From the NCBI GenBank assembly GCA_009924095.1, contig RFSG01000004.1, forward strand, positions 1 to 53,336: a stretch of 53,336 bases of DNA, in the 5' to 3' direction. The translations under genes and the position numbers were made by a program. The notes under the pieces are model-generated. The model saw nothing but the letters and a program-made list of their open reading frames with translations, searched no databases and had not been told where the DNA came from. Source of the stretch: Sphingobacteriia bacterium. GTDB lineage: Bacteria; Bacteroidota; Bacteroidia; J057; RFSG01. How positions within the stretch are numbered: the first letter of the stretch is position 1; each line of letters opens with the position of its first letter. This document shows positions 18,323-27,206 of the stretch, piece after piece.

Positions 18323-19745
18323 GTATTTTTAAATTCTGTAATGCCTGCCGATCTATCTTGCCATTCACATTTAAAGGGAATTCAGATATTCCATGCCAAT
18401 GATGAGGTACCATGTATGCCGGAACTTTTTCTGCCAGCGGATTTCTCCATCTTTCCGGATGTGTCTCTTCCCCTTCAATAAACGCATGTAGTTCCAGGTT
18501 GCCAACCGTATCCGGAATTGCCAGCACTGCCCCAAGCCGGTTCCCTATTATCTCCCCTAATTGAAATTCTATTTCTCCTAATTCAATTCGATACCCTTGA
18601 ATTTTAACCTGATGATCTAATCTTCCCGTAAACAGCCAATGGGAATTTTGAAGAACAGCCCTATCCCCGGAACGATAAACGAGTTTATCATTATAGTAAA
18701 TTAGTTTATCGTTTGTTTTTGCTGCGTCTTTCCAATAACCGGAAAATAATTGATTTCCCCCAATCATTAGCTCACCGGTTTCAGGGTTTAATGTAAAGTT
18801 AGTTCCAGGCATCGGTTTCCCAATGGAGATAATACCCAACTGATGTTCCCAATATTCGGGATTTTCCGGCAGGGTATAAGTACTGCAAAAAATGGTTGCT
18901 TCGGTTGGTCCATACACATTTCTGAGGGTTGCGTTCGGGATGCAATTTTTCCAGGCTAAGGTGGGCTTTACATTCAGGGCTTCCCCACAGAACAAAGATT
19001 CACGTAAGTCGGGGAAATGTAAATCCTCCATAAACCGATATAAAAGATTCAGGATAGAAGGAACCAACAGTGCAACGGTAATATTTTCCTCTTCTAATAA
19101 ACGAGCAATCGCAAAAGCTTTGATTTCATCCTCAGGAACGGTCACCAAAGTTGCTCCGGAAATTAAAGGAAGCAAGGTGCTAAAAAAGGATAAGTCGAAG
19201 GTGAGATCAAACATTTGTAATACCCGATCTTTCGCATCTACCTTAATTTCTTCTTGAGATACAGCTTCAAAAAAAGCTTGTAAGGCTTTCCAGGAAATCA
19301 TCACACCTTTCGGCTGACCCGTACTTCCGGAGGTAAATAATAGATAAGCGATATTATTTTCAGGCGGGACAGAAAAGTCAGGGGATAAAGGTTGAAATCC
19401 TTCGGGAGGGGTAATGGAATTTGTAAAGGGGATAGGAGATACTATCCAATCCGGATTTATCTGGTTGAGGATTCTTTGGTTTCGATCAATAGGATGGCCT
19501 GGATGTAGAGGAACAGGAATTCGTTGCGTAAGCAGACAAGCGATCAATAAAGCATAGGTGTCAGGATGGTCAGGGCAATATAATACAATCGGTTGTTGAA
19601 CTTGGGTGTTTTCAAGCATCCAATTTGATAAAAACCCAACTCGTTTAGATAACCATTCATAAGAATAAGATTCTCCTCTACAGATTATTGCTGAATGATT
19701 AGAGGCTTGAAGTAAAGAATTGTATAAACCTGAATAAACCGACAT
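18315..19745 (-). CDS. Amino-acid-type adenylation ligase, DltA-like
   Basis: A 476-aa stand-alone adenylating enzyme. Core motifs: LLFTSGSTGQPKGV (135-148), NVYGPTEATIF (276-286), YRSGDR (357-362), GRLDHQVKIQGYRIELGEIE (374-393) and catalytic Lys463 in NVNGKIDR. Two features recall D-alanine:carrier ligase DltA. FDLSFFSTLLPLISGATL (183-200) aligns without gaps to the DltA block whose Asp binds the substrate amino group (here Asp184). LFCGEAL (251-257) keeps the DltA-like Cys next to Gly-Glu (Cys253). This suggests an amino acid substrate rather than a fatty acid. It would form the aminoacyl-AMP and load the carrier protein at 17068-17310. It lies 43 nt after pfkA on the same strand. Confidence 0.85.
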   Translation of the reverse strand: MSVYSGLYNSLLQASNHSAIICRGESYSYEWLSKRVGFLSNWMLENTQVQQPIVLYCPDHPDTYALLIACLLTQRIPVPLHPGHPIDRNQRILNQINPDWIVSPIPFTNSITPPEGFQPLSPDFSVPPENNIAYLLFTSGSTGQPKGVMISWKALQAFFEAVSQEEIKVDAKDRVLQMFDLTFDLSFFSTLLPLISGATLVTVPEDEIKAFAIARLLEEENITVALLVPSILNLLYRFMEDLHFPDLRESLFCGEALNVKPTLAWKNCIPNATLRNVYGPTEATIFCSTYTLPENPEYWEHQLGIISIGKPMPGTNFTLNPETGELMIGGNQLFSGYWKDAAKTNDKLIYYNDKLVYRSGDRAVLQNSHWLFTGRLDHQVKIQGYRIELGEIEFQLGEIIGNRLGAVLAIPDTVGNLELHAFIEGEETHPERWRNPLAEKVPAYMVPHHWHGISEFPLNVNGKIDRQALQNLKIHG

Positions 19746-19788
19746 AAGAAAAGGTAAATAAAATTACTAATTCTCAGAAGTAAGAAGA

Positions 19789-20772
19789 TTAAGAGGCTAA
19801 CATTTCCCCGAGATTAATTAATTCGGTGCGAATACGTAATTCATGTTGTATTGCTTGAATGAATGGGGTAAATACCACTTCTCCATTGATTAATCCTGCC
19901 ATTTCATTAAATCTTCCGGCCATAATTCCTTCTACGGCAGCGGCGCCTAGTCTTCCGCCGAGCACTCTGTCAAAGCAGGTTGGGCTCCCCCCCCGTTGCA
20001 TGTGGCCGAGCACAGATACTTTAATCTCGTAATGCTGAAAACGTTCCTTTACTTTATTGGCTATTTCATAAGCCCCACCGGCATCATCTCCTTCTGCAAC
20101 AATGATGATACTGGAAGACTTTTGGCGTTTCCATCCGGTTTCAAGTTTGGTGATTAAATCCTCCAAATGCGTCGGGATTTCAGGCACCAAAATAGCTTCT
20201 GCCCCTGAGGCCAATCCACTCCAGGTAGCGATAAATCCTGCATCTCGCCCCATAACTTCTACAAAGAACAAACGATTATGGGAATCCGCAGTATCTCTAA
20301 TTTTATCAATCGCCTGCATGGCAGTATTAACCGCAGTATCAAACCCTAAGGTAAAATCGGTACCGTATAAGTCATTGTCAATGGTTCCCGGAATTCCGAT
20401 ACAAGGAATTTGATGTTCGCGATAAAAAATTTCCGCTCCCGTAAAAGTTCCATTTCCACCGATGGCAATTAAGGCATCTATTTGATGATTTTTTAATTGC
20501 TCTGCTGCCATTTTTCTACCTTCGGAGGTCATAAAACGTTGGCTCCTGGCTGATTTTAAGATAGTACCCCCCCTTTGAATAATATTCGATACCGAATGAG
20601 AATTCAGGGGTTGAATTAATCCTTCAATTAGTCCATCATACCCTCGAATAATTCCAGATACTTTTAAGCCATGGAATAATCCAGTACGAACCACAGCTCG
20701 TATACAAGCATTCATTCCTGGAGAATCTCCCCCAGAGGTAAATAAAGCAATATGGGCAATTTTTGAATTCAT
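19789..20772 (-). CDS. pfkA: ATP-dependent 6-phosphofructokinase
   Basis: A 327-aa PfkA, normal bacterial length, making fructose-1,6-bisphosphate in glycolysis. Motifs: FTSGGDSPGMNA at the ATP site, GTIDNDLYGTD with the catalytic TIDND, VEVMGRDAGF, and HMQRGGSPTCFDR near the effector/substrate site. GGNGTFTGA replaces the common GGDGS, which is seen in many ATP-dependent members as a variant. It is upstream of the ligase gene by 43 nt and may be transcribed with it. Confidence 0.95.
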   Translation of the reverse strand: MNSKIAHIALFTSGGDSPGMNACIRAVVRTGLFHGLKVSGIIRGYDGLIEGLIQPLNSHSVSNIIQRGGTILKSARSQRFMTSEGRKMAAEQLKNHQIDALIAIGGNGTFTGAEIFYREHQIPCIGIPGTIDNDLYGTDFTLGFDTAVNTAMQAIDKIRDTADSHNRLFFVEVMGRDAGFIATWSGLASGAEAILVPEIPTHLEDLITKLETGWKRQKSSSIIIVAEGDDAGGAYEIANKVKERFQHYEIKVSVLGHMQRGGSPTCFDRVLGGRLGAAAVEGIMAGRFNEMAGLINGEVVFTPFIQAIQHELRIRTELINLGEMLAS

Positions 20773-20836
20773 GCCTCAATATTAACACCTTATTAGATTA
20801 TGTATTAATTAATTTAATTTGACTGTGACTATCTCT

Positions 20837-20844
20837 TAATTTTG
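20837..20844 (+). promoter_or_regulatory. -7 promoter element for the 20859 gene
   Basis: TAATTTTG perfectly fits TAnnTTTG, 14 nt before the ATG at 20859, giving a very short leader. TTTG at 20818-20821 could be the -33 box but the 15-nt spacer is short. Confidence 0.45.
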
Positions 20845-20858
20845 CACTCGAAATTTGT

Positions 20859-21428
20859 ATGATAGACACCGAACCCTTTTATGGTTGGCTGCATTGGTAT
20901 GATCCAGAGAAGGATGAATTATCTCCTTTTTATGGAGTAGAACATAATTTATTTCAATTTGATCGGAAGATTTATAATTTACCAACACATCCTTTATGGG
21001 AAGATATTGATTCCGAAAGTTTATTGGTTAAAATATTATTTGCCGATTATACCCAAGGATTTGCAATATTGGAATTAATTGGAGAATGGAACGATTTACA
21101 TTTTAATGATTTTCGATTATTAAGAGAACATTGTTTAGATTTATTAGGAGCAGAAGGGATTTTCCGATTTATTTTAGTCTGCGAAAATGTGTTTAATGTG
21201 TATGTTTCCTCAGATGATTATTATGCCGATTTTCATGAAACCTGGGAAGAAGGCTGGATTTTTTTACTGCGTGCCCGGCCCATCGTTCTGCAGGAATTTA
21301 TGCAATATGGAATATCTGCCTGGTTAGGCTGGAGTGCAGAAATAGATGAATTAAACTGGAGAAAATATTCCCCCGAACAATTGTATGAATTAATTCAGAA
21401 AATAATGCAAAAGTATTATTTGGGATAA
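20859..21428 (+). CDS. Conserved hypothetical protein, acidic, soluble
   Basis: A 189-aa protein that I do not recognise. It is rich in Trp, Tyr, Asp and Glu, lacks a signal peptide and membrane segments, and has no visible catalytic motif. It stands alone on the plus strand between two minus-strand genes. It has its own promoter-like box just upstream, which supports it as a real gene. Confidence 0.6.
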   Translation: MIDTEPFYGWLHWYDPEKDELSPFYGVEHNLFQFDRKIYNLPTHPLWEDIDSESLLVKILFADYTQGFAILELIGEWNDLHFNDFRLLREHCLDLLGAEGIFRFILVCENVFNVYVSSDDYYADFHETWEEGWIFLLRARPIVLQEFMQYGISAWLGWSAEIDELNWRKYSPEQLYELIQKIMQKYYLG

Positions 21429-21438
21429 TTATTATTTC

Positions 21439-21474
21439 AAAAAAAAGGGAAACTGCTGAATTTCAGTTCCCCTT
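21439..21474 (-). terminator. Intrinsic terminator downstream of bcp
   Basis: On the minus strand an 11-bp stem with one mismatch (AAGGGGAACTG / CAGTTTCCCTT, loop 8 nt, 21445-21474) is followed by eight Ts (21446-21439). It lies 64 nt after the bcp stop and also sits just beyond the plus-strand gene ending at 21428, so convergent transcription may end here. Confidence 0.7.
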
Positions 21475-21537
21475 ATGGATGGGTAATTTTATAAATTTAA
21501 TCTAATTATTAAATCCTTACCGGAATTAAAGAAATAA

Positions 21538-22002
21538 TCAGGAAATTAATTTTAAAATCTGCTCTGTATGATTTTCTACATCCACTTTTTCAATCACATG
21601 AGAAATAATACCTTTTTCATCAATTAAATACGTAACCCGTGCAGTTCCCATATATTTTTTCCCATACATGTTTTTTTCTACCCAAACTTTGTATGCATTT
21701 ACAATATCATGTTCGGTATCTGCTAATAACGGAAAGGGTAAAGAAAATTTATGAATAAATTTTTGATGTGATTTTTCATCATCTACACTTACTCCAAATA
21801 ATTTTATGCCTTTTTCGGTTAAGGCAGAATAATTATCGCGGATATTACAGGCTTGTTTGGTACATCCTGGGGTATCGTCTTTGGGATAAAAATACAATAC
21901 TACTTTAGAGCCTTTTAAAGCGGAAAGGGATTGGGTTTGTCCATCTTGATCTTTAGCAGAGAAATCAGGGGCTTGGGATCCGGGGGTTAAATATTCTGGC
22001 AT
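21538..22002 (-). CDS. bcp: Thiol peroxidase of the Bcp/PrxQ type
   Basis: A 154-aa atypical peroxiredoxin that reduces peroxides in the cytoplasm. The peroxidatic Cys47 and the resolving Cys52 are both present in DDTPGCTKQAC, the five-residue spacing typical of Bcp/PrxQ. FYPKDDTPGCT is the signature. It lies 53 nt after the start-side neighbour, an M23 peptidase gene, and ahead of a strong minus-strand terminator. Confidence 0.93.
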   Translation of the reverse strand: MPEYLTPGSQAPDFSAKDQDGQTQSLSALKGSKVVLYFYPKDDTPGCTKQACNIRDNYSALTEKGIKLFGVSVDDEKSHQKFIHKFSLPFPLLADTEHDIVNAYKVWVEKNMYGKKYMGTARVTYLIDEKGIISHVIEKVDVENHTEQILKLIS

Positions 22003-22055
22003 ATAGAAATGGTTTTAGGTAATTGAAAAGTTTACAAATTCAAGTTAAACAAAGT

Positions 22056-23993
22056 TCAATTCAAAATAGAATAATTTGCGGTTGCTGAATTGCCTGCTTT
22101 GTCCCAAACTTGAATAATAAGGGAATATTTACCCTTCGGCAGGGCGGAATACGGAATTTTATATTCTTCGGTTCGGGCATCTAAAATTACAGGTATCCAT
22201 TTTTCACCGGCCATAACCTGTGTTTTTTCATCTGCTAATCCGGCATCTCTATCACTTACTTTAATTCGAATGGGAACTTTGGAAGATATGGGAATACCTG
22301 GTTTATAATTAATAAATTTAATTTCAGGACTTAAAGTATCACACACTAAAGCATAATTCCCCCATTCTTGTAAGGAAATAAAGAAACTATCCTGTGCAAA
22401 ATAGGTACCTTCTTTTTTCTTAAAACTCGAAGTTGCATTTACCTTAGAAATGTAACATTGGTTACTATCTAAATTTATTAATGGAGTACGCATGGATAAT
22501 GTTATAGGTCTAATCAGAGGTTCCTCCGCATTTCCTATTTTCCAGGATGCGCCTATGGTATTCAGAATTGTGGGCATCTCTTTTATTTCTAATGCAAAAG
22601 TGTCTGCCAAACTTTTGGGTGGAATATTCAAGGATAAATTTCCGTGTTTCCAATAAGTATGTTCTAGAGGATTAATAATTTTTACGATAGATAAGGGATT
22701 AGATTTAATTCCACTGGAGTGCTGAAATATTTTTGGAATTATTGAGTCATGAATATTAATATCCCAGATTATTTCATTAGAAATAATTCGGTTCGGAGTG
22801 CCTAATTTAAGAATTGAATTTTGAGTTGTTTTCATTTCCCAATGATTCGCCAATTCAGCAGAAGCAGGGGAGACCCTCAATTGTATTAGGTTGCGCCGGA
22901 TAGTAGTTGAGACAAAGGGTAGGTCTGAATTAGGTTGAAAAATATATTCTTTTACTAAGATTGCTTTTTTTAAGTATCCTTTAATTTCAGATTTATTTCC
23001 AAATTTATCTTCCAATTTTATTTTATAGATGTGCACTTGAGGATCATTAATCTGAATTCTACCTGAATAAAAGGGCGATGCACATGAATTAAGGGTAATG
23101 CCCGGTTGTGCAAAACATTTTTGCCATTTATGTTGGGTTAATTGGAATTCGGGATAATCTATATGTGCATTTATTTCTCGTTTTTGATCAAAATTAAAAC
23201 TATCAATTCGAGAACAATAAATTAAAGTGTCATCCAGAAATAATTCTATATAAGGCATATTAAAGGAAAAACCCTGAAATTTTATTTTATCAATAGCTTC
23301 TATTTCAATTCCAATATTTCCAGTAATGGAGAGCGTATCTGAAATATAATATTGTCCTGCTTTTCCAAGAGGTTTTTTAAATAGGGCTTTATCTTTTCCA
23401 TTAATTTCTGCACCTACGCCTAAGGGAATAAAACGAACGCCTAAGGGTTGAGGTCGGATAGTATCTTTAAATAATTTAGCGTAATAATTTAGCGGATTTA
23501 TAATTTGCGGTTCTTCGGAACGAATTTCAAAATGTAGATGAGGACCACCAGATTGGCCTGTGTTTCCAGAATAAGCTATTAATTGACCTTTATAAATTGG
23601 AAAAGAATTAGGGGAAAGATACCAATCTACTGGCCCTTTTTTTTCTAATTGTTGGCGATTAAAAATGCTATCTGAAATAGAAGCAATAAAAGAATTCAGA
23701 TGGGCATAAACACTTATGTTTCCAGTGGGATGATAAATATATAAAGTGTTACCAAATCCCCAAGGACTAACTCTTATTCGATATATCCAGCCATTGGAAA
23801 TTGAATAAATCGGAATACCAATTTTACTTCCGGTTCTAATATCTATTCCAGTATGGAAATGATTATTTCTAAGATCTGCAAATCCTCCGGATAAATCGGG
23901 AATATTTTTAGTTGGGAATCCCCAGGAAGGTTGGGCAGATAAATTAGCAGATAAAAATAAGAATAGAAAAATCCATCTGAATTTACCGAACAT
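22056..23993 (-). CDS. Exported M23 (LytM-type) peptidase with long beta-rich tail
   Basis: A 645-aa protein with a signal peptide (cleavage likely after SANLSA, before QPSW). The M23 zinc site is complete: His47 and Asp51 in NHFHTGID, and HLH at 152-154 in GPHLHFEIRS. The peptidase domain is thus at the N-terminus (about 30-165), followed by about 470 residues of Ig-like or beta-sandwich sequence, an uncommon domain order. It likely cuts or remodels peptidoglycan cross-bridges, or is an activator of amidases. No T9SS sorting domain is seen at the C-terminus. Its first 11 nt overlap the FAH gene, so the two may be expressed together. Confidence 0.85.
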   Translation of the reverse strand: MFGKFRWIFLFLFLSANLSAQPSWGFPTKNIPDLSGGFADLRNNHFHTGIDIRTGSKIGIPIYSISNGWIYRIRVSPWGFGNTLYIYHPTGNISVYAHLNSFIASISDSIFNRQQLEKKGPVDWYLSPNSFPIYKGQLIAYSGNTGQSGGPHLHFEIRSEEPQIINPLNYYAKLFKDTIRPQPLGVRFIPLGVGAEINGKDKALFKKPLGKAGQYYISDTLSITGNIGIEIEAIDKIKFQGFSFNMPYIELFLDDTLIYCSRIDSFNFDQKREINAHIDYPEFQLTQHKWQKCFAQPGITLNSCASPFYSGRIQINDPQVHIYKIKLEDKFGNKSEIKGYLKKAILVKEYIFQPNSDLPFVSTTIRRNLIQLRVSPASAELANHWEMKTTQNSILKLGTPNRIISNEIIWDINIHDSIIPKIFQHSSGIKSNPLSIVKIINPLEHTYWKHGNLSLNIPPKSLADTFALEIKEMPTILNTIGASWKIGNAEEPLIRPITLSMRTPLINLDSNQCYISKVNATSSFKKKEGTYFAQDSFFISLQEWGNYALVCDTLSPEIKFINYKPGIPISSKVPIRIKVSDRDAGLADEKTQVMAGEKWIPVILDARTEEYKIPYSALPKGKYSLIIQVWDKAGNSATANYSILN

Positions 23994-24594
23994 GAAAATC
24001 TAATATTTTCTCTCCAGATAAATATCCTTCTAAATGATCTCCAATATTTACTTTTCCTACCCCTGCAGGGGTTCCCGTAAATATTAAATCACCGGTTTTT
24101 AATAAAAAATATTTAGAAATAAAGCTGATCAAAAATTCTATGGAAAATATTTGATCTTGTGTATGTCCTATTTGGCGGGATATTCCATTTACTTTTAATT
24201 CAAAATGAATATCCTGCAAGTTGGAATAATTGGCAATAGGACTAAAGGTGGAGATGGGCGCTGACCCATTAAATGCTTTCGCAAGTGTCCAGGGTAATCC
24301 TTTTTGTTTTGCATTTTCTTGCAAGGTTCTTGCGGTAAAGTCTATTCCTAATCCTACACTATCAATATAGGTAGTAGAGAAAGAGGGTTGAATGTTTTTC
24401 CCTTCTCTACAAATTCTATACACCACTTCACATTCAAAATGAATTTCAGGATCAAAATCAGGTAGATAAAAATCTTCTCCGGGTTTTAATACGGCGGTGT
24501 CAGGCTTTATAAATATTACAGGTTCAGTAGGAACTGGGTTATGAAGTTCCTTAGCGTGATCGGCATAATTTCGGCCAACACAAATAATTTTCAT
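23983..24594 (-). CDS. Fumarylacetoacetate hydrolase family protein
   Basis: A 203-aa single-domain FAH-fold enzyme. Landmarks: VGRNYADHAKEL at the start, the metal-binding HFECEVVYRI block (about 52-61) and GIDFTARTLQ, and GDLIFTGTPAGVG near the C-terminus. Small members are acylpyruvate hydrolases or oxaloacetate decarboxylases; the substrate cannot be decided here. It ends inside the start of the M23 peptidase gene (11-nt overlap). Confidence 0.88.
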   Translation of the reverse strand: MKIICVGRNYADHAKELHNPVPTEPVIFIKPDTAVLKPGEDFYLPDFDPEIHFECEVVYRICREGKNIQPSFSTTYIDSVGLGIDFTARTLQENAKQKGLPWTLAKAFNGSAPISTFSPIANYSNLQDIHFELKVNGISRQIGHTQDQIFSIEFLISFISKYFLLKTGDLIFTGTPAGVGKVNIGDHLEGYLSGEKILDFHVR

Positions 24595-24703
24595 CGGATA
24601 ATTAACATTAATTAATTCACCTGTAAATTAATGGAATTAATTAATAATTAAAAAATCAGACTTATTCAGAGGATAATTAAAAATCTAGGGTTGAATAAAT
24701 AAA

Positions 24704-26440
24704 TTAGCTAAGTTGAGTAGCCAATTTTCGATATTCCGCAAGTCCATATTCCATTAATTCCAGGATATAGGCATGAGAAAAATCAAACCGAATACCTGCA
24801 GCAGCATATACTTCGGGGATGGTTCGGGTATATCCTAAACGTAATGCATTTAAATAATCGGAAATGGTTTGATCTGGATTTTCCTGAAATTTTTTCCAAA
24901 TAGCCAATGCACCTAATTGAGCGAAACCATATTCGATATAATAAAATGGAACCTCATAAAGATGTAATTGTTTTTGCCACAATTTATCTAAAGATTTGTC
25001 GAGGTCTGTCCAATCCGTAAACTTTCCTTGGAAGCGATAATATAAATTTCTCCAAGCTTCATCTCTTTGTGCGGAGGTATGACCTGGATGGGTGTACATC
25101 CAATGTTGAAAGGCATCAATGGTGGCAATCCAAGTTACGGTAGAAAGGGCATCGAGTAGATGTTCAATAAGCGCAACATTTAATTCCCGTGGATTAGGAT
25201 AAAACACTGACCAATATTTTCGGGTAAGAAACTCCATGCTCATGGAAGCAAGTTCTGCGATTTCACTGGGGGTTTCTTTGAAAGCTTGTAAGGGTAAGGA
25301 ATGGGTTACCAAAGAATGAATGGCGTGTCCTCCTTCATGCATTAACGTTGCAACATCATGGTCGCTTCCGGCTGCATTCATAAAAATAAAGGGTACCCCA
25401 GTTTCAGCTAAAGGGTAGTTATATCCCCCTGGAGCTTTTCCTTGACGAGAATCTAAATCTAGATGCCCCATGGTTTTAAGGACATTTAACATTTCTCCTA
25501 AATCAGGGGAAAGCAAACCAAATATTTCAATGCCTTTATCCGCAAGTTCTTTCCCATTTGAAAAGGGATGTAAGGGCGTATCGCTATAAAGTTCTACTGC
25601 CAAATCCCAGGGACGCGTGCGGGTAAGATTTAATATTGCAGCTCTTTCTTGTAGAAGTTGTTGATTAATAGGCGTGATTACTTTCTCAACCGAGTCGTGA
25701 AAAGTAAAACAATCTTGGAGAGTATAATCAAATCTGCCTAATTCCTTAAACTTATAGACAGCATAATTTTCAAAGCCTGCTTGTAATGCTTCTTGATGAC
25801 GACGTTTAAGGAGTTGATCCATCAAGTCATCCAGGCGTTGGGAGTCTTGAAGCCTTCGTTCTGTCATTTTACGCCAAGCGTTTTCCCGAAGGCTTCTGTC
25901 CTTGTTTTTCATCAGGCGAGCTGCCTGTTGTAGCGTAAGGGTTTGTCCTTCCCATTCAATGCTCATTTCCCCATTAATCACCCCAAATTGTTGGGCGAGG
26001 GTAGAAATCTCGGTTTGTAATGGAATGTTTTCTTCCCGAAAAAGTTCAGTAGCTGTTCGGATATTTCGAATCAAAATATGCCATTCGGTCTTTTTTTCTA
26101 ATTCTGAAAGTCCGGGAAATGCCAATAACTTTTGATGTAGTTTTTCAGTAGTTAAGCTAAAAACCGGTAAAATAGATTGAATGATAAATTCATAGGCTTT
26201 TTGTTTGGCTTCATCCCGGGTATCGCAGGTAGAATCAATATATCTTTTGGCCATTTCTTCCAAAACACAGCAAACCACTTCATTCCAATCTTGAATCCAT
26301 TGATGAAAAGAAGCATCATCAGATAGTGGTCTATCCACTAAGGGATAGACCACCGATTCAAGTTGTTCAACAGTTTGGAGTTCAAAAGATAGGGGTAGAT
26401 ACTTCCGACTGGATTTGAGGGAGGGGACAAAAAATGGCAT
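24704..26440 (-). CDS. M3 family oligoendopeptidase
   Basis: A 578-aa cytoplasmic zinc peptidase of the thimet oligopeptidase/PepF group. The zinc motif is HEGGH (His368, Glu369, His372), followed by the third ligand region ETPSEIAELASM (about 389-400). The C-terminal half has the usual GYTRTIPEVY loop with substrate-contacting Tyr residues. It degrades short peptides. It starts 10 nt after the ComA-like gene and is the last member of a three-gene minus-strand unit. Confidence 0.9.
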   Translation of the reverse strand: MPFFVPSLKSSRKYLPLSFELQTVEQLESVVYPLVDRPLSDDASFHQWIQDWNEVVCCVLEEMAKRYIDSTCDTRDEAKQKAYEFIIQSILPVFSLTTEKLHQKLLAFPGLSELEKKTEWHILIRNIRTATELFREENIPLQTEISTLAQQFGVINGEMSIEWEGQTLTLQQAARLMKNKDRSLRENAWRKMTERRLQDSQRLDDLMDQLLKRRHQEALQAGFENYAVYKFKELGRFDYTLQDCFTFHDSVEKVITPINQQLLQERAAILNLTRTRPWDLAVELYSDTPLHPFSNGKELADKGIEIFGLLSPDLGEMLNVLKTMGHLDLDSRQGKAPGGYNYPLAETGVPFIFMNAAGSDHDVATLMHEGGHAIHSLVTHSLPLQAFKETPSEIAELASMSMEFLTRKYWSVFYPNPRELNVALIEHLLDALSTVTWIATIDAFQHWMYTHPGHTSAQRDEAWRNLYYRFQGKFTDWTDLDKSLDKLWQKQLHLYEVPFYYIEYGFAQLGALAIWKKFQENPDQTISDYLNALRLGYTRTIPEVYAAAGIRFDFSHAYILELMEYGLAEYRKLATQLS

Positions 26441-26450
26441 CAGTATATGC

Positions 26451-27206
26451 TTATAAAAACAGATGAAAAGTATCTCCTCGCAATCCTAAACGAAGGGTTT
26501 CCAAAGGAATCACTTCGTTCGGTGAGATATTTCCGAGATTAACTTCATTTCCTAAGGCTTTAATAAAGAAAACTTGTTGTTCTTTTTTAGGAGCTTCCCA
26601 TAAGATTTTTTCTTTTGGAATATTATGAAGAATTTCTTCAATTAATCCCCCTTTCACTTCTCCGGAGGATTGAAACACGCCAACATTTCCGCCTTCTCTT
26701 GCTTCGGTAATTACTTTCCAAGCCCCAGCTTCCAGCTCTTGTTTCATTTTTTCCACCCATTGATAAGGGGCTAAAACCTTATTGGCATCTTTACTTCCTA
26801 CTTCTGAAAGAACAGTAAAGTTTTGAGCAAATTCACGGATATATTTTAGCTTGTCTTTTTCTTCCATATCAATAGATCCGTCGGAAATTTCTACAAATCC
26901 CACCTTATGCTTTTCCATTAGGCGTTTATAGTCATCCAATTGATTACGAATCAAAAATGCTTCGAATAAGGTTCCACCGAAATAAAATGGAATTCCTGCT
27001 TGTTGATAAACTGCGATCTTTCGATCTAAATCCCCAGTTACGTAAGAGGTGGCCCAGCCTAATTTGATTAAATCGGTGTAGGCTCCCGCTACGCTGATAA
27101 AATCCTCAGCTTCTCTAGCGCTTAGACCTTTGTCCATAGCCATAGTAACGCCTGCAGATCTTGGTTTTGCGGATCTGTGCGGAACTTGTTTTAATTCAAA
27201 ATTCAT
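26451..27206 (-). CDS. Phosphosulfolactate synthase family protein (ComA-like)
   Basis: A 251-aa TIM-barrel protein of the PF02679 type. Characteristic stretches are AGVTMAMDKGLSAREAEDF, YTDLIKLGWATSYV, FYFGGTLFEAF, VEISDGSIDM and ITEAREGGNVG. In methanogens ComA joins sulfite to phosphoenolpyruvate to make phosphosulfolactate for coenzyme M. Bacteria in this phylum do not make coenzyme M; here the product may feed sulfolactate, cysteate or sulfonolipid synthesis, which is inference. The ATG overlaps the TPR gene's stop (ATGA) and the M3 peptidase follows 10 nt later. Confidence 0.82.
   Translation of the reverse strand: MNFELKQVPHRSAKPRSAGVTMAMDKGLSAREAEDFISVAGAYTDLIKLGWATSYVTGDLDRKIAVYQQAGIPFYFGGTLFEAFLIRNQLDDYKRLMEKHKVGFVEISDGSIDMEEKDKLKYIREFAQNFTVLSEVGSKDANKVLAPYQWVEKMKQELEAGAWKVITEAREGGNVGVFQSSGEVKGGLIEEILHNIPKEKILWEAPKKEQQVFFIKALGNEVNLGNISPNEVIPLETLRLGLRGDTFHLFL

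Noticed and set aside
22056-22300. T9SS sorting domain on the M23 peptidase
   Set aside because: The C-terminus lacks the typical CTD pattern of a conserved Gly-rich strand set ending in a basic tail.
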